Shown here: positions 9,648-18,017 of the stretch, piece after piece
How positions within the stretch are numbered: the first letter of the stretch is position 1
Layout: the number at the start of each line of letters is the position of its first letter
Assembly (NCBI GenBank): GCA_016720825.1
Contig: JADKJV010000005.1
Span: forward strand, 157,385-221,384
DNA length: 64,000 bases
Direction of reading: 5' to 3'
Source of the DNA: Chitinophagaceae bacterium
GTDB taxonomy: Bacteria > Bacteroidota > Bacteroidia > Chitinophagales > Chitinophagaceae
Notes under the pieces: generated by a model
What the model was told of the DNA's origin: nothing
What the model saw: the letters and a program-made list of their open reading frames with translations, nothing else
The model's database searches: none
Program-made: the position numbers and the translations under genes

Positions 9648-11339
9648 ATGAAGTACATCATTATAGGCGCAGTGGCCGGCGGGGCCAGTACAGCAGCCAG
9701 GCTGAGAAGGCTGGACGAACATGCTGATATCATCATCTTTGAAAAAGGAGAATACATTTCTTATGCCAACTGCGGTCTGCCTTATTATATCGGTAATGTA
9801 ATCAATGACCGGAATAAACTGTTTGTACAAACTGCTGCTTCATTCAACCAGCGTTTTAATATTGATGTACGCGTGAAAACGGAAGTGTTGTCAGTCAATC
9901 CTGCCAATAAAACTATCCAGGCCCTCAATAGTGTAACCGGGGAAACCTATGAAGAAACGTATGATAAACTGGTCCTTTCTCCCGGTGCAGAACCCGTAAG
10001 GCCTCCCCTGCCCGGCATCGGACTCGAAGGGATTTTTACATTGCGGAATGTAAACGACACAGATTATATCAAAGCCTATACCCAGCAAACACATGTACGC
10101 AAAGTGCTTGTTATCGGTGCCGGCTTCATCGGACTGGAAATGGCAGAAAACCTGCTCGAACTGGGTATGGATGTAACCGTAGTGGAAATGGGTAACCAGA
10201 TCCTGGCACCGGTTGATTTTCCCATTGCTGCCAAAGTGCAGCAGCATATCCGCTCCAAAGGCGTTCAGCTGATGCTCAACACCGCTGTAACCGGCTTTGC
10301 CCAGCAGGGAAAACAAATTGAAGCTTCCCTGAAAAACGGAGAAAGAGTGATTGCTGATCTTATCTTACTGTCCATCGGTGTAAGACCCGATACAAAACTG
10401 GCTGTTGGCGCCGGCCTGAAAACAGGACCCGCACGCGGCATCCTGGTCAATGAATATTTGCAGACATCTGACCCGGATATTTATGCTGTGGGGGATGCCA
10501 TTGAATTTGCCAATCCCATTTCCGGTCAATCCATCTCTACTTTCCTGGCAGGGCCCGCCAATAAACAGGGCCGCATCTGTGCCAATAATGTAGTACTGGG
10601 GAATAAACAGGTTTATAAAGGCGCTATCAACACAGCAATTGTAAAAGTGTTCGACATGACTGTCGCCACTGCGGGCATGGCTTCCAAACACCTCCAGGCT
10701 GCAGGCATCAAACATATTGTTTCCACCACGCATAATGGATCGCATGCAGCATATTTTCCCGGATCGCAGCAGATGACTATCCAGATTGCATTTACACCCG
10801 ACGAAGGCAAACTGCTGGGTGCACAGATTGCCGGGTATGATGGTGTTGACAAACGACTGGACATTCTCTCCTCTTTTATCCAGCAGGGAAAAACGATTTA
10901 TGACATGATGGAGTTTGAGCATTCCTATGCACCGCCGTATTCCTCTGCCAAGGATCCGGTAAACATGGCCGGTTTTGTGGCTGATAATATCCTTACTGAA
11001 AGACTGAACGTTTTTTACTGGAACCAGATGGACCAGATCAAGGCTGATGATGTGCTGATTGACGTAAGACGTGCGGATGAATATCGTGCCGGTCGTATTG
11101 AAGGAGCCATCAATATTCCTGTTGACGAACTCCGGAACAGGCTGGATGAAATACCCCGCGACAAAAAACTGTTTATCTATTGTGAAGCCGGTCTACGCGG
11201 ATACCTGGCACAACGCATCCTCCGCCAGAACGGTTTTGAAAAAGTCTGGAATTTATCCGGCGGCTATATTTTATGGAAGAGCAGTACCACTGAGATTAAA
11301 CTGAGTGAAACACCTGCCGCACTGGAAGTGGCGCACTGA
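9648..11339 (+). CDS. FAD-dependent CoA-disulfide reductase with C-terminal rhodanese domain
   Basis: 563 residues. N-terminal FAD site (IIIGAVAGGASTAARLRRL), single redox Cys at position 42 in YANCGLPYYIG, NAD(P)H-binding GAGFIGLEMAENL at about 157-170, a dimerisation domain, and a C-terminal rhodanese domain (about 455-545) with catalytic Cys512 in YCEAGLRG. This is the CoADR-RHD architecture. Such enzymes reduce CoA disulfide or CoA-persulfide and polysulfide, with the rhodanese domain handling sulfane sulfur. It acts in the cytosol. Divergent from the thioredoxin operon, which makes a sulfane-sulfur or thiol-redox island likely. The start at 9648 gives an intact FAD motif immediately after Met. 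A Crp/Fnr-type box lies upstream. Confidence 0.92.
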   Translation: MKYIIIGAVAGGASTAARLRRLDEHADIIIFEKGEYISYANCGLPYYIGNVINDRNKLFVQTAASFNQRFNIDVRVKTEVLSVNPANKTIQALNSVTGETYEETYDKLVLSPGAEPVRPPLPGIGLEGIFTLRNVNDTDYIKAYTQQTHVRKVLVIGAGFIGLEMAENLLELGMDVTVVEMGNQILAPVDFPIAAKVQQHIRSKGVQLMLNTAVTGFAQQGKQIEASLKNGERVIADLILLSIGVRPDTKLAVGAGLKTGPARGILVNEYLQTSDPDIYAVGDAIEFANPISGQSISTFLAGPANKQGRICANNVVLGNKQVYKGAINTAIVKVFDMTVATAGMASKHLQAAGIKHIVSTTHNGSHAAYFPGSQQMTIQIAFTPDEGKLLGAQIAGYDGVDKRLDILSSFIQQGKTIYDMMEFEHSYAPPYSSAKDPVNMAGFVADNILTERLNVFYWNQMDQIKADDVLIDVRRADEYRAGRIEGAINIPVDELRNRLDEIPRDKKLFIYCEAGLRGYLAQRILRQNGFEKVWNLSGGYILWKSSTTEIKLSETPAALEVAH

Positions 11340-11347
11340 TCCTTTGT

Positions 11348-11926
11348 TTATTCAGCAGCCGCCCCGAGAAAAACGGAACTCGCTTTTCCTCCGGTAAACT
11401 GGAAGATGATACCCCCGTAAACGGAACCGACTACAATTTCCGCAGTATTAGTGGCCTCCCCATCTGTATGCCCGGCATATAATTTTTTCACGTCCTCATA
11501 ACTGCTGCCTATACCAGCACCGGCCGTCGTTTTGAAATTACAGGGAGCTTTTGCACTGATGGAGAAAACAGATTTATTCGGTTCACCGGTTTTATTAAAA
11601 CTCATGTTTACTACAAGACCTGCTGATTTATAGGTCCAGTCTTCATGCATCATGCCATCTGCTCCCCATTCTTCTGCTTTTGATTTACTATCGGGTGCAC
11701 CAAGCGCAACGACCGCATCTTTGTCTGACTGCCCCAGGAATACCGGACCAAAATGTTCCATATCTGGTTTTGGAGCGCTTGCTGTATCGGGCGGACGGAC
11801 AGCATCTGTATCCCCATGCATAGGCATCTCAGCATTTGTTGTTGCGGCATCTGATGCTTTTTCTTTTTTCCCTGAACTGCAGGAAATCGCCAGGGCAGCA
11901 GCGAGTATGCAAAATAAATATCTCAT
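11348..11926 (-). CDS. Hypothetical lipoprotein
   Basis: 192 residues with a lipobox-type signal peptide (ALAISC, acylated Cys at about 16), then a low-complexity Ala/Asp/Lys/Pro linker and a globular C-terminal domain from about 60. Features include FLGQSDKDAVVALGAPDSK, which resembles the 'outer membrane protein assembly factor-like' start of small SmpA/BLUF-like beta domains, but I cannot assign it. Probably periplasm-facing or surface lipoprotein. It converges with the CoA-disulfide reductase gene, 8 bp from its stop. Confidence 0.65.
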   Translation of the reverse strand: MRYLFCILAAALAISCSSGKKEKASDAATTNAEMPMHGDTDAVRPPDTASAPKPDMEHFGPVFLGQSDKDAVVALGAPDSKSKAEEWGADGMMHEDWTYKSAGLVVNMSFNKTGEPNKSVFSISAKAPCNFKTTAGAGIGSSYEDVKKLYAGHTDGEATNTAEIVVGSVYGGIIFQFTGGKASSVFLGAAAE

Positions 11927-12051
11927 AAAACAGGTTTTTGTTAATGGTTAAAATGGCAGGTAATCAGCCGGGATGTAAGCCTTTGGCTGGAATCCAATAA
12001 CCGGCAATTCATATTCAATATACATAACCTATTTGAAAATCCCTTTACCGC

Positions 12052-13241
12052 TTACGGCTTATTTAACTTACCCATGAACAGGATGGTTTTCGTTTCACGG
12101 TCGCAAAGCATAAATATAAACGGGTGGTCCGCATTGAACACTTTACGGGGTCTCTCCGGCAGCTGAACGGAAACAGATCTTGTCATTACAACAGCAGTAG
12201 CAGCTGCGGCTTCAGTACCTGCCTCATCCACTTCTATAAATGATTTATGTATTACGGCACTGATTTTAAGCGGCGTCTTGCTGATTCCGGAAAAATCTGC
12301 AAGCTTAAAAACGCAGAATGCATTCCCAGGCTTTGCAGCATATCGCCAAGCTGGAAAGTACATTCCATTTTAAATTTCGGAAGATGAATACTGGTTTTTT
12401 CTGATTGCATCGAATCCATCCAGCCCCTGAGTTTTTCTTCGTTGAACGATTTTTCGAAATCAACCTCTCTCCCTTTCACCGGAAGAACAATAACCATGGA
12501 CAATTTATTGGAACGGTAAGGTAATTCAATCAGCTGCGCGAGTTCATTTTCGGCGTATTTCACCACCGAGGTGTTATTCATGAAAGGGACTTTCACAGAA
12601 TCCATTTCTGCATAAAACATCTTTTCTGCAGTATTTTCCTTTTTAAAAGGATCAGCCCATTTCCCTTTGAACCAGATGGTGTTCACCAATACCAGTCTTG
12701 TTCCTGTAGTGACCACCCCTTTTACCAGCAGTTCTTTGATCCGGTTATTGGTTTGTTCAGCCGTCCAGGTATTGATCGCCTGGCGTCCGACTTCCGGGTT
12801 GTTACTGAAATTTGTCATGTGCAGTCCGGCCTGATACGAATCAGCTACGAGGCTGGAAAATTCCGGATTGACCGGAAAACCTTCCTGCAGCCAAAGTGCA
12901 TTGGCGGTGCGGATACTGTCGCCCATTTGTTCCAGCAATTTGAATTGCTTCAGGCTGTATTGTATATCCTGCCTGATACAATTCACCAGTCCTGTGCTGT
13001 GCAGTGTTTGCTGCATTTCAGTAGCTGTAATCCCATTGGCGCCTTCGCCGGTCATGTGCAGCGCTGTATAAATACTGTATGGAGAAAAGAAAACCGGGGA
13101 ACTCCCTTTCAGCAGTCCTTTATAAATATCAAAGGCAAACTGGTTATTGGCGGTACGGAGTGACGGCGTGGTGCAGGGCTGTGCAAATATTAAAGTTGAC
13201 ATCAGGAAAGAAAGCCAAAGCAGGCAGATTTTATTACGCAT
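12052..13241 (-). pseudogene. Serpin-family protease inhibitor, frameshifted
   Basis: The first 310 or so codons from ATG 13241 encode a signal peptide (ending IFAQ) and a serpin fold (NTIWFKGKWADPF; IELPYRSNKLSMVIVLP). The frame changes near 12307-12311, a run of five A (T on the coding strand); one more T restores the frame. The second frame continues LADFSGIS, HKSFIEVDEAGTEAAAATA, a reactive-centre loop with an inhibitory-type Ala-rich hinge, then HPFIFMLCD and the FMGKL strand, and ends at 12052. Together it covers the full serpin length. With intact hinge and ends it is probably functional in life, with a sequencing error or a recent mutation. The loop is about five residues longer than in alpha-1-antitrypsin, so P1 is uncertain; Arg-Ser is a candidate. 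Confidence 0.85.
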
Positions 13242-13303
13242 AAACGTTTATTAAGTGATGCACTTATAAAGTTATATACATAAAGCGGAGAATACAATAC
13301 TGA

Positions 13304-14884
13304 TTAGCTTTCGCCTTGCAGGTATTTTATATAACACCGGCGTCTTTTGTGCTGGGTTGCATCATAATATTCCCAGAGCGACTGCACTTTTTCATTGGTT
13401 TCCAGTTCGGGGTTAGACTCGGCAAATTCAATCCCGTTTTTAAGATAGGAAGCCGTTAATTGCTGCATCAGGATCGCATTTAAACCTTTGCCTTGTAAAT
13501 CAGGCCTTACAGCCACCAGGCATAAATCGGCCAGGTTGTTTTTCCGGAAGGCTTTGAGGATATGCAGGAAACCAAATGGATATAATTTCCCGCCCGTTTT
13601 TTGAAGCGCTTTTGACAGCGATGGCATCGTAATACCGAATGCTGCGAGCCGGTTTTCTTTATCCAGTACCAGTGAAATAAAATCTGGTTTGATAAACGAC
13701 AGGTATTTTTTGATGTTATAGTCAATCTGCTTGTCGTTCAGCGGCACCATGCCATACAAACCGGCATACGCCGCATTGATCAGCTTAAAGATGTCGCGCC
13801 CATAGGTTTTCATTTCCCTGACAGATCCGGCGTTCACCACATGAAGCTGGTTTCTTTTCAAAACAATCTGGGCAACCTTCTCCAGTTTCTCCGGCATTGC
13901 TTTTGGCAGCCTGATTTTATACTCCACCCAGTCCACATCTTTTATATACCCGGCTTTTTCAACAGCCAGCGGATAGTATGGATAATTATAGATCGTGGCG
14001 AATGTACCCAACTGGTCAAATCCCCTGATCAGCATGCCCGCATAATCAAAATTGGTAAAGCCCAGCGGCCCATGAACAGCATCCATGTCTTTTTCGCCGG
14101 CCCAGGCCTCTACTGCTTTCAGTAATTCCGCAGCAATAGCTTCTTCATCTTCAAAATCAATCCATCCAAACCGCATATATTTTTTACCCCATCGCCTGTT
14201 ATATTCATGATTGATAATGCCGGCTACCCTTCCCACAACACGATTTCCTTTATACGCCAGCCAATACCGCGCTTCGCAGAAATCAAATACCGGGTTTTTG
14301 TTCTTATTGAATGTATCCGCCATGTCCTTTTTCAACTGGGGTACATAAAAAGCATTCCCCGCGTACAGGCGATGGGCAAAATCTACAAACAATTGCATAT
14401 CCCGGGGCGTTGTGGCTTCCCGGATAACAATACCATTGTTCACAAAAACAACATCACGTTTTGCAGTACTTGATTTCACTGTAACCTTTACTACAGGAAT
14501 CGCATTCGTCTCTGCAATCAGTTTTTCAATATCAGCCAGCATGCGGTCGGCTTCCTGTTTGTCAAAATCAATGGCCTGCTTTTGCGGCAATTCCCAATCG
14601 GTCAGTAACACATGCAACGCCGGCGACACAGCATGTTGCTCCAGGCAGTTTCTGGCACAGGCAAGTTTGCAGCCATCAATGGCAACAACCATTTTTGATT
14701 TCATGGCCATTTCTACAATGGGTTTATGATGGGAACCGATACCGGCGATGCATGACATTTGTGCTATGCCATTCTTATTTAACTGAACCGCCAGGTAATT
14801 CGCCATCTGCGCAGCACCAGAACATCCGGAACAGGAATAAACAACAGGTAATTTTCCACTGACGGTCTTTATCATCAGAATCAA
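13304..14884 (-). CDS. Fusion of DGC zinc-binding domain and GNAT-like acyltransferase
   Basis: 526 residues. Residues about 10-120 form a DGC-type (putative zinc-binding) domain: YSCSGCSGAAQMANYL, SCIAGIGSH and IDGCKLACARNCLE with the name-giving Asp-Gly-Cys and several conserved Cys. From about 150 to the end is a large GNAT-like protein of the type often found in Bacteroidota (FVNNGIVIREATTPRDMQLF ... VGRVAGIINHEYNRRWG ... LCLVAVRPDLQGKGLNAILM). The latter holds the acetyl-CoA pyrophosphate loop QGKGL. I know these two mainly as separate proteins, so a continuous fusion is notable. No stop or shift interrupts the linker. Substrate unknown; cytosolic. Confidence 0.8.
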   Translation of the reverse strand: MILMIKTVSGKLPVVYSCSGCSGAAQMANYLAVQLNKNGIAQMSCIAGIGSHHKPIVEMAMKSKMVVAIDGCKLACARNCLEQHAVSPALHVLLTDWELPQKQAIDFDKQEADRMLADIEKLIAETNAIPVVKVTVKSSTAKRDVVFVNNGIVIREATTPRDMQLFVDFAHRLYAGNAFYVPQLKKDMADTFNKNKNPVFDFCEARYWLAYKGNRVVGRVAGIINHEYNRRWGKKYMRFGWIDFEDEEAIAAELLKAVEAWAGEKDMDAVHGPLGFTNFDYAGMLIRGFDQLGTFATIYNYPYYPLAVEKAGYIKDVDWVEYKIRLPKAMPEKLEKVAQIVLKRNQLHVVNAGSVREMKTYGRDIFKLINAAYAGLYGMVPLNDKQIDYNIKKYLSFIKPDFISLVLDKENRLAAFGITMPSLSKALQKTGGKLYPFGFLHILKAFRKNNLADLCLVAVRPDLQGKGLNAILMQQLTASYLKNGIEFAESNPELETNEKVQSLWEYYDATQHKRRRCYIKYLQGES

Positions 14885-14995
14885 TTTAGTGGTATGCCAT
14901 TAAATAATAGGGGAGAATGCCGTCGTGTACAAGGTACTTAGTATTTGAATACGTTTGTGGATAAAACTTCGGGGAGATGTTAATCTTGATTTAAG

Positions 14996-15183
14996 AGTCT
15001 TTACCACAACTTGTCCCGCCCTGCGGGATAGGCACATAGGACACATAGAAACACATAGGAATACAGCGAAGAGTTCTTATAGTAGGAAAATTTCTAACTT
15101 TTTTGACTGGCGTATGTATTTCTATGTGTCCTATGTGCCGGCGCCTGCCCGCCGTAGCGAAGCGTAGGAGGGTGTTTAAGACT
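14996..15183. repeat. Palindromic intergenic element, family A copy 1
   Basis: About 188 bp bounded by inverted ends (AGTCTTTACCAC at 14996 and GTGTTTAAGACT ending 15183). Inner arms pair as CACATAGGACACATAGAAA against TTTCTATGTGTCCTATGTG, around a centre with AGCGAAGAGTTCTTAT. The right arm carries the GCCCGCCGTAGCGAAGCG motif. Two further copies lie at 20433 and 23132. Confidence 0.85.
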
Positions 15184-15243
15184 TTATTCCATAACCAATT
15201 TTCTTACAGGAATTCTGCCCGAAATTCATATTTTCAACCCCGA

Positions 15244-16926
15244 ATGAAACAAAGCCGGCTCCTACTCTTTTTCTTTCTCCTGCCCACTATTGGTTTCACC
15301 CAAAAGCCAGCTATCAGCGACTGGCTGAACAAGTTGCGCGATAACAGCCCTGAACAGGTTTTCAAACATTACAGCATTTACCAGGAAGTGGAAAAAATGG
15401 ATTCACTTACCCGGATACAGGCAGCAATTGATATCGAAAAAGCCACTGCCGGAGAAAATAAAAGAGCCCGTTTACTGGGGCGCTCCATCAAAGCGAAGAT
15501 TTTCTTCTATTATATAAATGAAGGCGATTCTGTATATGCAGCCCAAATGAAAGAATGCCTGCTGGAAGCGATTCAAACGGAGGACACCTGGCTGCAGGCT
15601 GAGTTTGGCAGATGGTACAGCGAAATGCTGAACTCCCTCAACAAAAAAGAACTGGCCGTTCAATATGCAGTCAGCGCATTAAAACTGCATGAATACCTGG
15701 GCTTCGGGCATTTCCCTGCTGTCAGTGTTTTTTATTTATGGCTGGGAGAAACACTGATGCAAACCGATTACCTCCCCGATGCCATTCATTATCTGCAAAA
15801 CGGACTGCAGCTGGCAAAAAACGATACGCTGGTGAAAGCCCTTCAGGTATATGTTCACCTATAATAACCTGGGGCTTGTATACCGGCGATTGAAAAAGCA
15901 TGATTCTGCACTGTATTATTTTAACCGCGTTAAAGAATATGCGCCGTTAGCACAACGGCCGGATTGGCCGACATTGCATACCAAAACCGTACACCAAGTA
16001 TGGTAGAACTGGGTATGCTCGACAGCGCCACTATCATTTCAAACTGGATTATCCAACAATCCAAAATCAACCACAATACCGATAATGAAATGTATGGTAT
16101 TGAAATGCTGGGACAAATTGAAATTCGCAGAAAAAATTACGAGGCGGCTATTGCCTATTTGCTAAAAAGCAAACAATTAAACGGCGGAAAAAACCAGCGG
16201 GCCCTGGGCCGTGTACATGAAGCTCTGGCTACCTGTTACGAAAACCTGGGACAACCGGAAAAAGCTTATCCCTTCCTGAAAGCTGCACGCCACTACAACG
16301 ACAGTGTAAACAAGGCACGTCAGAATTATAACAGCAATTACCTGGCTGTAAAAGGTGAATACGAAAAGGAACAGCTGCGACTGAAACAATTGTCGAAAGA
16401 AACACACAATGCTATTTTTTACCGGAATACCGGCATTGCCGTTTTGCTCCTGTTATCCGGCGTCGGCATTTTCTGGCTCAATCACCGGCGCAAAAAAATG
16501 CAACGCCTGCAGGTAAAAGCTGCCGCCGAACTGTCGAAGTTCAGGGAGGAGATGATCAGCAAGAACAACCAGATTGAATACCTCATGGCCAATCTCCAGG
16601 TGCAGGAGAACAAACAGAAAGACGCCCGTAGTATTGAATTACTGAGCCAGCAGATGATCCTGACGGAAGCCGACTGGCTGAATTTTAAATCCCTGTTTGA
16701 GAAAACTTATCCGGCCTTTTTTAAAACCCTCCGCGAAAAAGCCCCGGGCATTACGGAAGCTGAACAGAGAATGGCAGCCCTCCTGAAAATCCAGCTCAGC
16801 ACCCGGCAGATTGCCGCCATGCAGGGCATCAGTCCCGACAGCGTCCACAAAACCCGCCAGCGGCTCCGCCTCCGTTTTGGCACGGAAAGTACTTCCGAAC
16901 TGGAAGCCATTCTGGCTGATATTTAA
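15244..16926 (+). pseudogene. TPR-containing LuxR-type transcriptional regulator, two compensating frameshifts
   Basis: The coding sequence starts at 15244 (MKQSRLLLFFFLLPTIGFTQ, signal peptide). TPR repeats run to about 15847. The frame then shifts by one for roughly 110 bases, where FTYNNLGLVYRRLKKHDSA continues a TPR, and returns to the first frame near 15960. The rest gives more TPRs, a membrane helix (AVLLLLSGVGIFWL), a coiled coil (about 16500-16640) and a C-terminal LuxR-like helix-turn-helix (TEAEQRMAALLKIQLSTRQI ... SVHKTRQRLRLRFG). This is the standard Bacteroidota membrane-anchored TPR regulator. Because both shifts compensate and flanking sequence is conserved, sequencing error is as likely as decay. 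Confidence 0.82.
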
Positions 16927-16972
16927 GTAAGATCTGAAAAAAATCAGCCTGTTTTTACCGTTCATTTTTATT

Positions 16973-16999
16973 TGACAATCAATCACTTAAATATTGTCA
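16973..16999. other. Inverted repeat downstream of TPR regulator
   Basis: Perfect 7-bp arms TGACAAT (16973-16979) and ATTGTCA (16993-16999) separated by 13 bp, between the regulator gene and the next small gene. No clear T-run follows. It could be an operator for the downstream operon or a weak terminator. Confidence 0.3.
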
Positions 17000-17067
17000 G
17001 GTTTTTGCCATGCCCCAAATTTGGGTACCGGTGTTGTTCAAACATAGATTAGCAGAAACCAACGAAA

Positions 17068-17226
17068 ATGCCTGTAATTAAAAAGTACAGCGACTACATC
17101 ATTCTCCTGTTGCTGATCATCATCCTGATTCTTATCCTGGTCATCATTACCGATATGCATATTGCCGGCATCAACCGGGAATTCAAATCAACGTCGTTCA
17201 ATCACCCATTAAATATGCTTTTATGA
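17068..17226 (+). CDS. Small single-pass membrane protein (52 residues)
   Basis: A short reading frame, MPVIKKYSDYIILLLLIIIL onward, with a very hydrophobic helix at about 10-28 and a soluble tail ending NHPLNMLL. Its stop codon overlaps the start of the next gene as ATGA (17223-17226), a hallmark of translational coupling, which is the main reason to call it. No homologue recognised. It may anchor, export or regulate the DUF4907 protein encoded next. Confidence 0.6.
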   Translation: MPVIKKYSDYIILLLLIIILILILVIITDMHIAGINREFKSTSFNHPLNMLL

Positions 17227-17585
17227 AAATGCTCAGCCTATTGCTTTGCATATCTTTTTATGCATTACCTGCCTCTGCCCAGCTGAACAATACCGCATCC
17301 GCCACCGGCGGACTGGTGCAACCGAAAAACAACAGAGCCACAGAACCTGCGATCAGTTACTCTTCTTACATCATCCGGTCAGAAGGCGGAACATTTGGCT
17401 ATGCTGTACTCGCTAACGGTAACGTGCTGATCTGGCAAACCAATATCCCGGGTATGACCGGCAATAAAGGGTTTGCCCAAAAAGAACAGGCCGAACGCTG
17501 TGCAGCTTTAGTGATCCGGAAAATAAAGGCCGGTGAAAACCCGCCAACTGTAACAGAAAAGGAACTGGAAAAAATCATGCATTAA
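17223..17585 (+). CDS. Secreted DUF4907-like protein
   Basis: 120 residues with a signal peptide (about 1-19, ALPASAQ) and a small domain with YAVLANGNVLIWQTNIPGM and the GNKGF motif, which I associate with DUF4907. The C-terminal helix (AERCAALVIRKIKAGE) completes it. Periplasmic or surface location expected. Coupled by ATGA overlap to the small membrane protein and followed 19 bp later by a LytTR regulator and then a kelch protein, so these four probably form one transcription unit. Function unknown. Confidence 0.75.
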   Translation: MKMLSLLLCISFYALPASAQLNNTASATGGLVQPKNNRATEPAISYSSYIIRSEGGTFGYAVLANGNVLIWQTNIPGMTGNKGFAQKEQAERCAALVIRKIKAGENPPTVTEKELEKIMH

Positions 17586-17604
17586 ACTGAAAGGAAAAAC
17601 TGTT

Positions 17605-17979
17605 ATGTATTCATCAAAACCAAATTGTACAACAGCTGTTCCGGAAACCTTGCTGGCCATTCCCACCTGCAAAGGTTGTGTGAAGATCCCGGTACATGAA
17701 ATCATCCGCATTGAAGCATCGGGTAATTATTGCATTGTTTTTTTCGGGGAACATAAAAAACTGGTGGTGGCAAAACTGCTCAGCTGGTTTGAAGATAAAT
17801 TACCCGCACAATCAGGAAATGAAATGGCCTTCCTGCGCACCCACCGCACGCATTTAGTGAACCAGAAGTATATCAGGCAACAGTTGCCCGGAAAACTGCT
17901 GCTCTTCAACGGCGAAACAGTAGGGCTTTCCAAACGCAGGAAAAAGCAGTTCATGCAAAGCTGGACTAACGCCGCATAA
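17605..17979 (+). CDS. Stand-alone LytTR DNA-binding regulator
   Basis: 124 residues consisting almost only of a LytTR domain: VHEIIRIEASGNYCIVFF, then FLRTHRTHLVNQKYI and GLSKRRKKQF. There is no receiver domain in front, so it is not a classical response regulator. LytTR domains bind direct-repeat DNA sites near promoters. Location between DUF4907 and kelch genes suggests local control of this cluster. Confidence 0.88.
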   Translation: MYSSKPNCTTAVPETLLAIPTCKGCVKIPVHEIIRIEASGNYCIVFFGEHKKLVVAKLLSWFEDKLPAQSGNEMAFLRTHRTHLVNQKYIRQQLPGKLLLFNGETVGLSKRRKKQFMQSWTNAA

Positions 17980-18017
17980 TATAAAAATCATTCCCCAATC
18001 ATCTCATAACTCCCAAC

